DNA of 64,000 bases, taken from Polaribacter septentrionalilitoris. Its GTDB lineage: Bacteria; Bacteroidota; Bacteroidia; Flavobacteriales; Flavobacteriaceae. The DNA is taken from contig NZ_VRMJ01000042.1 in NCBI RefSeq assembly GCF_009832745.1, positions 186,001-250,000 of the forward strand, in the 5' to 3' direction. The notes below the pieces were generated by a model, which searched no databases, had not been told where the DNA came from, and saw nothing but the letters and a program-made list of their open reading frames with translations. The translations under genes were made by a program, and so were the position numbers. Shown here in pieces: positions 9,036 through 18,857 of the stretch. The first letter of the stretch is position 1, and each line of letters begins with the position of its first letter.

Positions 9036-9038
9036 TTC

Positions 9039-9590
9039 TTAATTTTTTTTGAATGGTAAACCTAATTCTCCTAATAACGACTTAGCTTCTTTATCAGTAT
9101 TTGCAGATGTTACAAATGTAATATCCATTCCTCCGATTTTCTTAACTTTGTCAATATTGATTTCTGGGTAGATGATTTGTTCAGTAATTCCTAAATTGTA
9201 ATTACCTCTTCCATCAAATCCATTAGCTTTTATACCGTTAAAGTCTCTTACACGAGGCAAAGAAGCTGTAACTAATCTGTCTAAAAACTCATACATCTTA
9301 TCACCTCTTAACGTAACTTTTACACCAATTGGCATTCCTTTACGTAATTTAAATGATGCAACGTCTTTTTTAGACATCGTAGAAATTGCTTTTTGACCTG
9401 TAATGTTAGTCAACTCTTCTACAGCATAATCTATTAATTTCTTATCTGCAATTGCAGCACCAACACCTTTAGAAACAACTATTTTTTCTAATTTTGGTAC
9501 TTGCATTACATTATTGTAACTGAATTCTTCAGTAAGAGCTTTAATGACTCTTTCTTTGTATTCTGCTTTTAATCTTGGTACGTAACTCAT
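9039..9590 (-). CDS. rplE: 50S ribosomal protein L5
   Basis: L5 binds 5S rRNA and forms a bridge to the small subunit. The 183-residue product has [20 protein letters not shown], the region [20 protein letters not shown] and [20 protein letters not shown] at the end. It lies between rplX (eight-base spacer) and rpsN. Confidence 0.98.
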   Translation of the reverse strand: MSYVPRLKAEYKERVIKALTEEFSYNNVMQVPKLEKIVVSKGVGAAIADKKLIDYAVEELTNITGQKAISTMSKKDVASFKLRKGMPIGVKVTLRGDKMYEFLDRLVTASLPRVRDFNGIKANGFDGRGNYNLGITEQIIYPEINIDKVKKIGGMDITFVTSANTDKEAKSLLGELGLPFKKN

Positions 9591-9598
9591 GATTACTA

Positions 9599-9901
9599 CT
9601 ATTTTTTAGTTTTTTTAGAGATTCTTGTTTTAGTATCTCCATCAACATTATAACCAACCCTTACAGCTACACCTTCTTCTACTAACATAACGTTAGAGAT
9701 GTGCAATGATGCTTCTTTTTTTACAATACCACCTTGAGGATTTTGAGCACTTGGCTTAGTGTGCTTAGAAACTAAGTTTACACCTTCTACTAATACTCTA
9801 TCGTTGTCCTTGATAATTTGTAAAACCTTACCTTCAGATCCTTTATGATCTCCTGCAATTACTTTTACAGTATCTCCTGATTTTATTTTGAACTTCTTCA
9901 T
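9599..9901 (-). CDS. rplX: 50S ribosomal protein L24
   Basis: L24 is an assembly-initiating large-subunit protein. It is 100 residues long, with the KOW motif [20 protein letters not shown] near the N-terminus and [20 protein letters not shown] in the centre. It follows rplN after 14 bases. Confidence 0.97.
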   Translation of the reverse strand: MKKFKIKSGDTVKVIAGDHKGSEGKVLQIIKDNDRVLVEGVNLVSKHTKPSAQNPQGGIVKKEASLHISNVMLVEEGVAVRVGYNVDGDTKTRISKKTKK

Positions 9902-9915
9902 TTCTGTATAATGAT

Positions 9916-10284
9916 TTAAAGCACTTCAGGTGCTAATGATACTATTTTCATGAATTGTTTCTCACGAAGCTCACGAGCAACAGGACCAAATACACGTGTT
10001 CCTCTCATTTCCTCTGTAGGATTTAAAAGTACACAAGCGTTATCATCAAATCTGATATAAGATCCGTCTTTACGTCTTACTTCTTTTTTAGTTCTTACAA
10101 CAACTGCTCTAGATACTTGACCTTTTTTTACAGTTCCGTTAGGAGTTGCAGCTTTAACAGATACAACAATCTTGTCTCCAATACTTGCGTAACGTTTTTT
10201 TGTTCCTCCTAAAACTCTAATTACTAAAACTTCTTTAGCTCCAGTATTATCTGCTACTTTTAATCTTGATTCTGTCTGTAACAT
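9916..10284 (-). CDS. rplN: 50S ribosomal protein L14
   Basis: L14 forms intersubunit bridges and is the docking site for silencing factor RsfS. The 122-residue protein begins [20 protein letters not shown] and ends in the conserved [15 protein letters not shown]. The start lies one base after the rpsQ stop. Confidence 0.98.
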   Translation of the reverse strand: MLQTESRLKVADNTGAKEVLVIRVLGGTKKRYASIGDKIVVSVKAATPNGTVKKGQVSRAVVVRTKKEVRRKDGSYIRFDDNACVLLNPTEEMRGTRVFGPVARELREKQFMKIVSLAPEVL

Positions 10285-10285
10285 A

Positions 10286-10543
10286 TTATTTAGCTCTTTC
10301 TAGGATTTCTACTAATCTCCAACGTTTAGATTTACTCATAGGTCTTGTTTCCATGATCCTAACAGTATCACCTTCGTTGCAATCATTCTTTTCGTCGTGT
10401 GCAACGTACTTCTTAGTCTTTAATACGAACTTTCCGTACATTGGGTGCTTAACTCTTTTAGTTTCAGAAACAACAATAGATTTCTCCATTTTGCTGCTAG
10501 AAACAACACCAATTCTCTCTTTTCTAAGATTTCTTTTTTCCAT
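10286..10543 (-). CDS. rpsQ: 30S ribosomal protein S17
   Basis: S17 is a primary 16S rRNA-binding OB-fold protein. The 85-residue product has [20 protein letters not shown], the family signature [20 protein letters not shown] and [20 protein letters not shown]. It is 20 bases downstream of rpmC. Confidence 0.98.
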   Translation of the reverse strand: MEKRNLRKERIGVVSSSKMEKSIVVSETKRVKHPMYGKFVLKTKKYVAHDEKNDCNEGDTVRIMETRPMSKSKRWRLVEILERAK

Positions 10544-10563
10544 CTTTAAAACTGACTATAGAA

Positions 10564-10755
10564 TTATTGTAATTCTCTTTTTGTTAATTCTGTTGCAATT
10601 CTTGCTACAGTTCTTCTTAAACTTCTCAACTGCAATGGGTTCTCTAGTGGAGTGATTGCGTGAGCCATTTTAAGATCAGTATAATTCTTTTGCAACGCTC
10701 CCAACTTCTCATTAAGATCTGCTGTAGATAATTCTTTAATTTCTGATTGTTTCAT
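10564..10755 (-). CDS. rpmC: 50S ribosomal protein L29
   Basis: L29 sits at the polypeptide exit and helps recruit trigger factor and SRP. It has 63 residues, forming the expected helical pair with EIKELSTADLNEKLGALQKN and NPLQLRSLRRTVARIATEL. It follows rplP by 11 bases. Confidence 0.96.
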   Translation of the reverse strand: MKQSEIKELSTADLNEKLGALQKNYTDLKMAHAITPLENPLQLRSLRRTVARIATELTKRELQ

Positions 10756-10766
10756 TTTATATCGAA

Positions 10767-11198
10767 TTATGCGTTAATATCAAAATCTCTTGCGATTACA
10801 AACTTCGTTCTTACAGGAAGTTTCTGAGCTGCTAAACGCAAAGCTTCTTTTGCTACGTGCATTGGTACTCCACCAACTTCAAACAAAATTCTACCTGGTT
10901 TAATAACTGCAACAAAATGATCTGGTGCTCCTTTACCCTTACCCATACGAACCTCTAAAGGTTTCTTAGTGATAGGCTTGTCTGGAAAAATTTTAATCCA
11001 AAGTTGCCCCTCTCTTTTCATATGACGAGTTGCCGCGATACGAGCTGCTTCTATTTGACGAGAAGTTAATAAGTTCTGATCTAAAGATTTGATACCAAAC
11101 ATTCCGTTAGAAAGTTGATTCCCTCTTTGAGAATTACCAGTCATATTCCCTTTCGACTTCTGTACCTTACGGTATTTTACTCTTTTTGGCTGTAACAT
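10767..11198 (-). CDS. rplP: 50S ribosomal protein L16
   Basis: L16 helps position tRNA in the A site and peptidyl-transferase centre. The 143-residue protein has [40 protein letters not shown] (the L16 signature) and the C-terminal [20 protein letters not shown]. Gap to rpsC is 22 bases. Confidence 0.98.
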   Translation of the reverse strand: MLQPKRVKYRKVQKSKGNMTGNSQRGNQLSNGMFGIKSLDQNLLTSRQIEAARIAATRHMKREGQLWIKIFPDKPITKKPLEVRMGKGKGAPDHFVAVIKPGRILFEVGGVPMHVAKEALRLAAQKLPVRTKFVIARDFDINA

Positions 11199-11220
11199 TT
11201 TTAATTTCTAATTTTAAAAA

Positions 11221-11937
11221 TTATTTTCTTCTACGAGGTTGACGCTTAGATCTATCACCACCTTTACCACCTTGTTTCTTAGACAAGCCAACTAACGGAG
11301 ATAATTCTCTTTTACCATAAACCTCACCCTTCATAATCCATACTTTAACACCTATTCTTCCATAAGTAGTATGAGATTCTACAAGTGCATAATCAATATC
11401 AGCTCTAAAAGTAGAAAGAGGAATTCTACCTTCTTTATAGTGCTCAGAACGTGCCATTTCTGCTCCGTTTAAACGACCTGAAATTTGAACCTTAATTCCT
11501 TCAGCGTTCATACGCATAGTTGCAGCAATAGCCATTTTGATTGCTCTCTTGTAAGAAATTCTATTTTCAATTTGACGTGCAATACTAGTTGCAACTAATC
11601 TTGCATCTAATTCTGGACGTTTAATTTCAAATATATTAATTTGAACTTCTTTACCTGTAATTTTCTTAAGCTCTTCTTTTAACTTGTCTACTTCCTGACC
11701 TCCTTTACCAATAATGATACCTGGACGTGCTGTTGTAATAGTAACGGTTACAAGTTTTAAAGTACGCTCTATAATTACTCTAGAAACACTTGCTTTAGAT
11801 AATCTAGCATAAATATACTTTCTTATCTTATCATCTTCAGCAATTTTATCTCCGTAGTCATTACCACCATACCAGTTAGATTCCCAACCTCTGATGATTC
11901 CTAAACGATTTCCTATTGGATTAGTTTTTTGTCCCAT
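11221..11937 (-). CDS. rpsC: 30S ribosomal protein S3
   Basis: S3 lies at the mRNA entry tunnel with S4 and S5. Its 238 residues begin [20 protein letters not shown], contain the KH domain ([20 protein letters not shown]) and the S3 C-terminal domain with [21 protein letters not shown] basic, glycine-rich tail ends the protein. Confidence 0.98.
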   Translation of the reverse strand: MGQKTNPIGNRLGIIRGWESNWYGGNDYGDKIAEDDKIRKYIYARLSKASVSRVIIERTLKLVTVTITTARPGIIIGKGGQEVDKLKEELKKITGKEVQINIFEIKRPELDARLVATSIARQIENRISYKRAIKMAIAATMRMNAEGIKVQISGRLNGAEMARSEHYKEGRIPLSTFRADIDYALVESHTTYGRIGVKVWIMKGEVYGKRELSPLVGLSKKQGGKGGDRSKRQPRRRK

Positions 11938-11948
11938 TTCTACTTTGA

Positions 11949-12353
11949 TTAATTACTTAAATTTTTACTACCTAACTCTAAAGTAACGTGATTAGAACGC
12001 TTACGAATTCTATGTGCACGACCTTGTGGAGCAGGTCTTAATCTTTTTAACATTCCTGCGCTATCTACATAGATAGATTTCACAAATAATCCAGCATCTT
12101 CAATTGATGCATCTTCATTTTTAGCTTGCCAGTTTGCAATTGCAGACAATAACAATTTCTCTAAATTTCTTGATGCTTCTTTAGGACTGAACTTTAAGAT
12201 TTGTAAAGCTTTTTCAACTTCAACACCTCTTACTTGATCTGCTACTAAACGCATTTTTCTTGGTGACGTAGGACAGTTAGTAAGCTTCGCGAAAGCACGT
12301 TGCTTTCTATCTGCTTTTAACTGATCTGCCATATTTTTTTTACGAACTCCCAT
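11949..12353 (-). CDS. rplV: 50S ribosomal protein L22
   Basis: L22 lines the peptide exit tunnel. The 134-residue product has the core [20 protein letters not shown] and the C-terminal [20 protein letters not shown], the loop-and-tail region that reaches the tunnel. The first 20 or so residues ([17 protein letters not shown]) are an N-terminal extension seen in Flavobacteriia. It starts six bases after rpsS. Confidence 0.97.
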   Translation of the reverse strand: MGVRKKNMADQLKADRKQRAFAKLTNCPTSPRKMRLVADQVRGVEVEKALQILKFSPKEASRNLEKLLLSAIANWQAKNEDASIEDAGLFVKSIYVDSAGMLKRLRPAPQGRAHRIRKRSNHVTLELGSKNLSN

Positions 12354-12359
12354 TTCCTA

Positions 12360-12638
12360 CTATTTTTTTCCTTTATTTTTTGCACCAGCGTGTCCTCTAA
12401 AAGAACGAGTTGGTGAAAATTCGCCTAATTTATGCCCTACCATGTTTTCTGTAACATAAACTGGTACAAACTGACGTCCATTATGAACAGCGATAGTTTG
12501 ACCTACAAAATCTGGAGATATCATACTTGCTCTAGACCAAGTTTTGATTACAGATTTGCTACCAGATTCTACATTAGCCAACACTTTTTTCTCTAATTTA
12601 TAGTGAATGTAAGGTCCTTTTTTTAATGATCTTGCCAT
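12360..12638 (-). CDS. rpsS: 30S ribosomal protein S19
   Basis: S19 pairs with S13 in the small-subunit head. The 92-residue protein starts [20 protein letters not shown] and carries [20 protein letters not shown] and [16 protein letters not shown], all diagnostic. It follows rplB by seven bases. Confidence 0.98.
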   Translation of the reverse strand: MARSLKKGPYIHYKLEKKVLANVESGSKSVIKTWSRASMISPDFVGQTIAVHNGRQFVPVYVTENMVGHKLGEFSPTRSFRGHAGAKNKGKK

Positions 12639-12645
12639 AACTTAA

Positions 12646-13470
12646 TTATTTCTTTCTACGTTCGATAATGTACTTATTACTAGCTTTAGTCTTAGATCTA
12701 GTTTTGAATCCTTTAGCAGGAATACCATTTCTTGATCTTGGATGACCTCCAGAAGAACGTCCTTCACCACCTCCCATTGGGTGATCAACAGGGTTCATTC
12801 TTACAGCGTTAACTCTTGGTCTTCTACCCAACCATCTTCTTCTACCTGCTTTACCAGATACTAATAATTGGTGATCTGAATTAGACACAACACCAATAGT
12901 TGCTGTACAAGTTAATAAGATTAACCTAGTTTCTCCAGAAGGTAACTTCACAGTTGCATATTTACCCTCTCTTGCCATTAATTGAGCAAAAGAACCAGCC
13001 GAACGCGCCATAACAGCACCTTGACCTGGATGTAATTCTATACATGAAATTGTTGTTCCTAAAGGAATTTCACTAAGCGGCATTGTGTTTCCAATCTCTG
13101 GAGTAACACCAGAACCTGAAACGATAGTTTGACCTACTTTTAAACCGTTTTGAGCAATTACATAACGTTTTTCACCATCAGTATAATTAACTAAAGCAAT
13201 AAATGCTGTACGATTTGGATCGTACTCTATAGTTTTTACTGTTGCAGGAACACCTTTTTTATCTCTTTTAAAATCGATAATACGGTATTTTTGTTTATGA
13301 CCACCACCAATATTACGTGTTGTCATTCTACCCTGATTGTTTCGACCTCCAGATCTTTTTTTCGGAGCCAATAATGACTTTTCCGGCTTATCAGTTGTTA
13401 TGGTGTCGAACCCATTTACAACTCTAAAACGCTGACCTGGTGTTATTGGTTTTAATTTTCTAACTGACAT
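12646..13470 (-). CDS. rplB: 50S ribosomal protein L2
   Basis: L2 is essential for subunit association and peptidyl transfer. Its 274 residues include [40 protein letters not shown], and the catalytic-centre loop [20 protein letters not shown]. The spacer to rplW is 11 bases. Confidence 0.99.
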   Translation of the reverse strand: MSVRKLKPITPGQRFRVVNGFDTITTDKPEKSLLAPKKRSGGRNNQGRMTTRNIGGGHKQKYRIIDFKRDKKGVPATVKTIEYDPNRTAFIALVNYTDGEKRYVIAQNGLKVGQTIVSGSGVTPEIGNTMPLSEIPLGTTISCIELHPGQGAVMARSAGSFAQLMAREGKYATVKLPSGETRLILLTCTATIGVVSNSDHQLLVSGKAGRRRWLGRRPRVNAVRMNPVDHPMGGGEGRSSGGHPRSRNGIPAKGFKTRSKTKASNKYIIERRKK

Positions 13471-13481
13471 TCTGTCTTTTC

Positions 13482-13772
13482 TTAAAGATTGTTATAAAAA
13501 TCAATACTTTCTCCTTCAGCTAACTGCACAATCGCTTTTTTATACCCACCTTTAACACCAGTAACTAAACCTTTTTTAGTATACTTTGTGTTTCTTTGGA
13601 TTGGATAATTTAAAGTTTTTACACTAGAAATAGAAACTCCATAAGCAGCCTCAACAGCTTCTTTGATTTCTACTTTGTTAGCACTTTTATCTACAACAAA
13701 TGTGTAACGATTAAATAATTCGCTATCGCTTGTTGCTTTTTCCGTAATAATAGGTTTTACTAAAATACTCAT
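13482..13772 (-). CDS. rplW: 50S ribosomal protein L23
   Basis: L23 is the main docking site for trigger factor and SRP at the tunnel exit. The 96-residue product opens with [20 protein letters not shown] and has [20 protein letters not shown], typical of the family. It begins four bases after rplD. Confidence 0.97.
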   Translation of the reverse strand: MSILVKPIITEKATSDSELFNRYTFVVDKSANKVEIKEAVEAAYGVSISSVKTLNYPIQRNTKYTKKGLVTGVKGGYKKAIVQLAEGESIDFYNNL

Positions 13773-13776
13773 ATCC

Positions 13777-14406
13777 CTATTTGCTTAAATTTGAGTTAAT
13801 TCCTTCTAAAGAACCTTCAGTAATCACAACTGTATTAGCGTTTAACACACCATACGTATTAATTTCTGAAGCTTTAACTACTTTAGAGTTTTTTAAGTTA
13901 CGTGATGATAAGTACACATTTGTACTTTCACTACCTAACACAAACAAAGATTTCTTAGTATCTAATTCTAAAGCCTTTAATACATTTACAAAGTTTTTAG
14001 TCTTTGGAGAATCAAAATTAAAATCTTCAACTACTACTAAGTTTTTATCATTTGCTTGAATACTTAAAGCTGACTTACGAGCCAAACGCTTTAAGTTCTT
14101 ATTCAATTTAAAAGAATAATTTCTAGGTCTTGGTCCAAACATACGTCCTCCACCTCTAAAAACACCAGACTTGATAGAACCTGCTCTAGCAGTACCAGTT
14201 CCTTTTTGTTTTTTTATCTTTCTTGTAGAACCAGTAATTTCAGCTCTCTCTTTAGACTTATGCGTTCCTTGGCGTTGGTTTGCCAAGTACTGCTTAACAT
14301 CTAAATAAATAGCATGATCATTAGGCTCTATACCAAATACATCCTTAGAAAGCTCAACCTTTCTACCTGTATCTTTTCCTGTAATATCTAAAACTGCTAC
14401 TTTCAT
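13777..14406 (-). CDS. rplD: 50S ribosomal protein L4
   Basis: L4 lines the exit tunnel and in enterics autoregulates the S10 operon. The 209-residue protein has [20 protein letters not shown], the conserved [20 protein letters not shown] and [20 protein letters not shown]. Its ATG shares one base with the rplC stop (TAATG), suggesting coupled translation. Confidence 0.98.
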   Translation of the reverse strand: MKVAVLDITGKDTGRKVELSKDVFGIEPNDHAIYLDVKQYLANQRQGTHKSKERAEITGSTRKIKKQKGTGTARAGSIKSGVFRGGGRMFGPRPRNYSFKLNKNLKRLARKSALSIQANDKNLVVVEDFNFDSPKTKNFVNVLKALELDTKKSLFVLGSESTNVYLSSRNLKNSKVVKASEINTYGVLNANTVVITEGSLEGINSNLSK

Positions 14407-15023
14407 TATTTCTGAATAGTTACAAAAGCGTTTTTGTGTCCAGGAATAGCTCCTTTAACAACAAGTAAGTTCTTCTCAGCAACTACTTTTAACACTCTTA
14501 AGTTTTGTACTTTCACTTTTTCTCCACCCATTCTTCCTGCCATACGCATTCCTTTGAATACTCTTGCAGGATAAGATGCAGCACCAATTGAACCAGGAGC
14601 TCTTAATCGGTTATGTTGACCGTGAGTAGCTTGACCAACACCACCAAAACCGTGACGTTTTACTACACCCTGAAAACCTTTACCTTTAGAAACACCTGAC
14701 ACATCAACAAATTCTCCTTCAGCAAAGTGCTCTACTGTGATCAAATCTCCTAATTTGTACTCTTCTTCAAATCCTTGGAATTCAACGACTTTTTTCTTAG
14801 CAGTGGTGCCAGCTTTTTTAAAGTGACCGTCTAACGCTTTGTTAGAACTCTTCGCCTTTTTGTCATCGAAACCAATTTGCAACGCATTGTATCCGTCAAC
14901 CTCTTCGGTTCTGACTTGGGTAACAACGCAAGGACCTGCTTCGATTACCGTACAAGGAATATTCTTCCCGTTTTCATCAAATAAGCTGGTCATTCCAATT
15001 TTTCTTCCTATTAACCCAGACAT
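14406..15023 (-). CDS. rplC: 50S ribosomal protein L3
   Basis: L3 starts 50S assembly near the peptidyl-transferase centre. Its 205 residues begin [20 protein letters not shown] and include [20 protein letters not shown] and the region [20 protein letters not shown]. It is the first gene after the 334-base gap that holds a terminator, a promoter and a long leader, so it heads the S10-spc-alpha part of the super-operon, leaving rpsJ in the upstream transcription unit. Confidence 0.98.
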   Translation of the reverse strand: MSGLIGRKIGMTSLFDENGKNIPCTVIEAGPCVVTQVRTEEVDGYNALQIGFDDKKAKSSNKALDGHFKKAGTTAKKKVVEFQGFEEEYKLGDLITVEHFAEGEFVDVSGVSKGKGFQGVVKRHGFGGVGQATHGQHNRLRAPGSIGAASYPARVFKGMRMAGRMGGEKVKVQNLRVLKVVAEKNLLVVKGAIPGHKNAFVTIQK

Positions 15024-15248
15024 TTAGTTAAAATTTTAGACGATAGAACTAATATCCAGCGCGTCTATTATTAATAATTATTGTTTTGAAACTTATGTTT
15101 CACTCAAATCCTTTGAATTTCTTTCAAAAAAAACAGCGCAAAAACATCTTCTACACTGAATTTGTTTTTACCGTTTTTCCTTCGCGAAACGCTCTGGACA
15201 TGTTACTATTTCAAAAGAAATAGCATCACCCTACTCTATTTCGGGCTG
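15024..15248 (-). promoter_or_regulatory. Long 5' leader of rplC, possible regulatory RNA
   Basis: Between the promoter at 15249 and the rplC ATG lie about 220 non-coding bases, unusually long for this genome. On the minus strand a 7-bp hairpin CTATTTC-TTTT-GAAATAG (15207-15224 region) and the small palindrome TTCGCGAA are visible. Leaders of S10 operons are commonly autoregulated by ribosomal proteins; that role here is inference only. Confidence 0.4.
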
Positions 15249-15279
15249 CAAAAGTATAAAAAACTTTCGGTTTAACAAA
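15249..15279 (-). promoter_or_regulatory. Promoter of the rplC operon (TTTG-19-TACTTTTG)
   Basis: The minus strand shows TTTG (15276-15279), a 19-base spacer and TACTTTTG (15249-15256), an exact match to the Bacteroidota consensus TTTG-N19-TAnnTTTG. The -33 box falls in the loop of the upstream terminator, so the two elements overlap. Confidence 0.8.
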
Positions 15280-15294
15280 ATTAAACCGAAAGTT
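15258..15294 (-). terminator. Intrinsic terminator after rpsJ
   Basis: A perfect 14-bp stem, AACTTTCGGTTTAA (15262-15275) with its complement (15281-15294), closes a five-base loop and is followed on the minus strand by six T. It would end transcripts of rpsL-rpsG-fusA-rpsJ. Confidence 0.85.
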
Positions 15295-15312
15295 AAATAC
15301 TTATTTGGTTTA

Positions 15313-15355
15313 AATTCCGAGACACTTAGACAAACTCAGTGTGACATCGGAAATT
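15313..15355 (-). other. Two-tier stem-loop just after rpsJ
   Basis: Outer helix AATTCCGA (15313-15320) pairs with TCGGAAATT (15347-15355) with one bulged A; inner 5-bp helix ACACT (15322-15326) pairs with AGTGT (15338-15342). It lies two bases beyond the rpsJ stop and before the terminator. The stacked design resembles the alpha-operon spacers. Confidence 0.45.
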
Positions 15356-15357
15356 AA

Positions 15358-15663
15358 CTACACCTTAATCTCAACTTCAACACCACTTGGTAACTCAAGT
15401 TTCATTAAAGCATCGATAGTCTTTGAAGAAGAACTATAGATGTCTAATAATCTTTTGTAAGCAGCTAATTGAAATTGCTCTCTAGATTTTTTGTTTACGT
15501 GTGGAGAACGCAATACTGTAAAAATCTTTTTATGTGTTGGTAATGGTATTGGTCCGTTTACAACAGCACCAGTACTTTTTACCGTCTTTACTATTTTTTC
15601 AGCAGATTTATCTACTAAATTGTAATCGTAAGACTTTAATTTTATTCTAATTTTTTGACTCAT
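15358..15663 (-). CDS. rpsJ: 30S ribosomal protein S10
   Basis: S10 works in the ribosome and also in Nus antitermination complexes. The 101-residue protein has [20 protein letters not shown] and [20 protein letters not shown], both invariant features. It lies 19 bases after fusA with no tuf gene in between, and is separated from rplC by a terminator, so it belongs to the str-type transcription unit here. Confidence 0.98.
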   Translation of the reverse strand: MSQKIRIKLKSYDYNLVDKSAEKIVKTVKSTGAVVNGPIPLPTHKKIFTVLRSPHVNKKSREQFQLAAYKRLLDIYSSSSKTIDALMKLELPSGVEVEIKV

Positions 15664-15682
15664 CTTTTATATTATTAGTAGA

Positions 15683-17800
15683 TTAACCTTTAGCAGCAGC
15701 TATTACTTCTTCTGAAATATTTGATGGAGTTTCTGCATAGTGAGAAAATTCCATTGTAGAAGTAGCTCTACCAGAAGACATTGTTCTTAAAGCAGTTACA
15801 TAACCAAACATTTCTGATAATGGCACTGTTGCTTTTACAACTTTAGATCCAGCCCTATCTGACATATCAGATACTTGACCTCTTCTTCTATTTAAGTCCC
15901 CTACGATATCACCCATATTTTCTTCTGGAGTTAACACCTCTAACTTCATAATTGGCTCCATAATTTTAGCTCTTGCAGCTTTTGCAGCAGCTTTGTAACC
16001 TAATTTTGCAGCTAATTCGAATGATAATTGATCAGAATCTACAGGGTGGAAAGAACCATCCTTTAAAGTAACCTTCATTGAATCCATTTCATAACCTGCT
16101 AATGGACCATTTTTCATTGCTTCTTTGAATCCTTTTTCTACTGATGGTACAAATTCTTTTGGAACGTTACCACCTTTAATAATAGATTCAAACTGTAAAC
16201 CTTGAACACCTTCTTCTGCAGGCTCCATAGTAAACACAATATCAGCAAATTTACCACGTCCACCAGATTGCTTTTTATAAACCTCTCTGTGATTTGCAGC
16301 AGCAGTAATTGCTTCTTTGTACTCAACTTGTGGCTGACCTTGATTTACATCAACTTTAAACTCACGCTTTAAACGATCTACAATAATATCTAAGTGTAAC
16401 TCACCCATTCCTGATATAATTGTTTGACCTGAAGCTTCGTCAGTTCTTACTGTAAATGTTGGATCTTCTTCTGCTAATTTACCTAAAGCCATACCTAGTT
16501 TATCAACATCAGCTTTTGTTTTAGGCTCAACAGCAATACCAATTACGGGATCTGGAAAATCCATTGATTCTAACACAATAGGATTCTTTTCATCAGATAA
16601 AGTATCACCTGTTTTAATAGATTTAAATCCTACAGCAGCACCAATATCACCTGCTTCGATATAATCTAAAGCATTTTGTTTATTTGCGTGCATTTGATAG
16701 ATTCTAGAGATACGCTCTTTTTTACCTGAACGATTGTTCAACACATAAGAACCTGCATCTAATCTACCTGAATATGATCTAAAGAATGCTAAACGACCTA
16801 CAAAAGGATCTGTAGCAATTTTAAATGCTAAAGCTGAAAAAGGCTCTTTTGCATCTGGTTTTCTCTCAATTTTATCTCCTGAATCAGGATCTGTACCTAT
16901 CACATTACCTCTATCCAATGGAGAAGGCAAATAACGACACACAGCATCTAATAAGAATTGAACTCCTTTATTTTTAAATGCTGAACCACAAATCATTGGA
17001 ATGATTGCCATGTCCATTACAGCAGCTCTTAATGCAGCATGTACTTCATCTTCTGTAATAGAATCTTCATCTTCCATGAATTTCTCTAACAAATTCTCAT
17101 CGTAACTTGCTACTTCTTCTATCAATAAAGCTCTGTATTCTCTAGCTTCTTCTTTTAATTCTTCTGGAATATCAATTACATCAAAAGTTGCACCTTGTGT
17201 TTCATCATGCCACACAATAGCTCTGTTTTTAACCAAATCAATAATTCCTTTAAAGTCACCTTCCTCACCAATTGGTAAAACAATAGGCACTGCATTAGAA
17301 CCTAACATTTCTTTTACCTGAGTATTTACGTTTAAGAAATCAGATCCTTGACGATCCATTTTATTAACGAAACCAATTCTTGGTACTTTATAATTATCAG
17401 CTAATCTCCAGTTAGTTTCTGACTGAGGCTCAACACCATCAACAGCTGAAAATAAGAATACTAAACCATCTAATACACGTAAAGACCTATTTACCTCAAC
17501 AGTAAAATCTACGTGACCAGGAGTATCAATAATATTAAAGTGATATCCTTTAGTTTCTGGAGTTGGTTTTGCATTTTCTAAAGGAAACTGCCATGTACAA
17601 GTAGTTGCAGCAGAAGTAATTGTTATACCTCTTTCCTGCTCTTGCTCCATCCAGTCCATTGTTGCTGCACCATCATGAACCTCTCCAATCTTATGAGAAA
17701 CTCCTGTATAGTACAATACACGTTCTGTAGTTGTGGTTTTACCAGCATCAATGTGTGCTGCAATACCAATATTTCTTGTAAATTTTAAATCTCTTGCCAT
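15683..17800 (-). CDS. fusA: Translation elongation factor G
   Basis: GTPase that drives tRNA-mRNA translocation. The 705-residue protein has the G1 motif [19 protein letters not shown], the effector [23 protein letters not shown] (G3) and [10 protein letters not shown] (G4), then domains II-V ending with [20 protein letters not shown]. Length and motifs are those of a canonical EF-G, not a tetracycline-resistance relative. It starts three bases after rpsG. Confidence 0.99.
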   Translation of the reverse strand: MARDLKFTRNIGIAAHIDAGKTTTTERVLYYTGVSHKIGEVHDGAATMDWMEQEQERGITITSAATTCTWQFPLENAKPTPETKGYHFNIIDTPGHVDFTVEVNRSLRVLDGLVFLFSAVDGVEPQSETNWRLADNYKVPRIGFVNKMDRQGSDFLNVNTQVKEMLGSNAVPIVLPIGEEGDFKGIIDLVKNRAIVWHDETQGATFDVIDIPEELKEEAREYRALLIEEVASYDENLLEKFMEDEDSITEDEVHAALRAAVMDMAIIPMICGSAFKNKGVQFLLDAVCRYLPSPLDRGNVIGTDPDSGDKIERKPDAKEPFSALAFKIATDPFVGRLAFFRSYSGRLDAGSYVLNNRSGKKERISRIYQMHANKQNALDYIEAGDIGAAVGFKSIKTGDTLSDEKNPIVLESMDFPDPVIGIAVEPKTKADVDKLGMALGKLAEEDPTFTVRTDEASGQTIISGMGELHLDIIVDRLKREFKVDVNQGQPQVEYKEAITAAANHREVYKKQSGGRGKFADIVFTMEPAEEGVQGLQFESIIKGGNVPKEFVPSVEKGFKEAMKNGPLAGYEMDSMKVTLKDGSFHPVDSDQLSFELAAKLGYKAAAKAARAKIMEPIMKLEVLTPEENMGDIVGDLNRRRGQVSDMSDRAGSKVVKATVPLSEMFGYVTALRTMSSGRATSTMEFSHYAETPSNISEEVIAAAKG

Positions 17801-17803
17801 TTC

Positions 17804-18280
17804 TTAAAATCTGAAGTGTGAGAATGCTTTGTTTGCTTCTGCCATTTTGTGTGTATCTACTCTTTTCTTAACAGCAGCTCCTTCTTCTTTAGCCGCAGCT
17901 AAAATTTCAGCAGCTAAACGTTGCGCCATGGTTTTTTCATTTCTCTTACGAGTATATAAAATCATCCATTTGATAGCCATAGATACTTTACGATCTGGTC
18001 TAATTTGCATTGGGATTTGGAATGTTGCACCACCTACTCTACGAGATCTTACTTCTACGTGAGGCATTACATTAGACAAACCATCTTTCCAAATTTCTAA
18101 AGCTGATTTTTCTTCATCAGTCTTTTTTTCTTCTATGATATCCATTGCATCATAAAATACTTTGAACGCTACAGATTTCTTACCACTCCACATCAAGTTA
18201 TTTACAAAACGTGTAACTAACTGATCATTAAACTTTGGATCCGGTAAAAGCTCTCTTTTTTTCGCTCTTCTTTTTCTCAT
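17804..18280 (-). CDS. rpsG: 30S ribosomal protein S7
   Basis: S7 starts assembly of the small-subunit head and lines the E site. The 158-residue product has MRKRRAKKRELLPDPKFNDQ, NVMPHVEVRSRRVGGATFQI and the C-terminal MAEANKAFSHFRF. It follows rpsL by 27 bases and precedes fusA by three. Confidence 0.98.
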   Translation of the reverse strand: MRKRRAKKRELLPDPKFNDQLVTRFVNNLMWSGKKSVAFKVFYDAMDIIEEKKTDEEKSALEIWKDGLSNVMPHVEVRSRRVGGATFQIPMQIRPDRKVSMAIKWMILYTRKRNEKTMAQRLAAEILAAAKEEGAAVKKRVDTHKMAEANKAFSHFRF

Positions 18281-18307
18281 GTCTTTACATTAAAAAAGTT
18301 AATAATT

Positions 18308-18682
18308 TTACTTCTTTGGGCGTTTCGCTCCGTATTTTGATCTACGTTGCGTTCTTCCTTCAACTCCTGCAGTATCTAAAGCACCACGAACTACGTGATA
18401 TTTTACACCTGGTAAGTCTTTTACCCTTCCACCTCTAACTAATACTATCGAGTGCTCTTGCAAGTTGTGTCCTTCACCTGGAATGTATGCGTTTATCTCA
18501 TTACCATTTGTTAATCTAACTCTGGCAACTTTACGCATTGCTGAATTAGGTTTTTTTGGCGTAGTAGTATAAACACGTGTACAAACACCACGTCTTTGTG
18601 GACTTCCTTGTAACGCAGCCGATTTACTCTTCTTAGTTATTTTGGTTCTTCCTTTACGAACTAATTGTTGAATAGTTGGCAT
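18308..18682 (-). CDS. rpsL: 30S ribosomal protein S12
   Basis: S12 controls decoding accuracy and is the classical streptomycin-resistance target. The 124-residue product has [40 protein letters not shown] and [20 protein letters not shown]. The streptomycin-associated lysines in TPKKPNS (Lys42-equivalent) and in [12 protein letters not shown] are the sensitive, wild-type form. It is the first gene of the super-operon. Confidence 0.98.
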   Translation of the reverse strand: MPTIQQLVRKGRTKITKKSKSAALQGSPQRRGVCTRVYTTTPKKPNSAMRKVARVRLTNGNEINAYIPGEGHNLQEHSIVLVRGGRVKDLPGVKYHVVRGALDTAGVEGRTQRRSKYGAKRPKK

Positions 18683-18739
18683 ACTAAATAATTATTGTTT
18701 TACGTTTATATTAAACATTACCCTATTTTTAAGGGTCTG

Positions 18740-18770
18740 CAAATGTACAACTAATTTCTAATTATTCAAA
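18740..18770 (-). promoter_or_regulatory. Promoter of the rpsL operon (TTTG-19-TACATTTG)
   Basis: The minus strand has TTTG (18767-18770), a 19-base spacer and TACATTTG (18740-18747), a perfect Bacteroidota promoter. The expected start is about 50 bases before the rpsL ATG, giving a short leader with a small hairpin (ACCCT with AGGGT). Confidence 0.85.
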
Positions 18771-18829
18771 TATCAGCAAGTTATTTTTCTAAACTATTGT
18801 TTTTTATATTTACTTATCTGATTTTAAAT

Positions 18830-18837
18830 TACTTTTG
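18830..18837 (+). promoter_or_regulatory. Candidate promoter of the Omp85 gene (TACTTTTG)
   Basis: TACTTTTG matches the -7 consensus and is 20 bases before the TTG start at 18858. No good -33 box lies at 19 bases. It divides the 175-base divergent region with the rpsL promoter. Confidence 0.45.
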
Positions 18838-18857
18838 AAGTTAAAGAATACAAGAGT

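Noticed and set aside
1..18682. Mobile elements or recent insertions in the ribosomal operon
   Set aside because: Gene order, spacing and protein lengths are all normal for Flavobacteriaceae; nothing foreign is seen.
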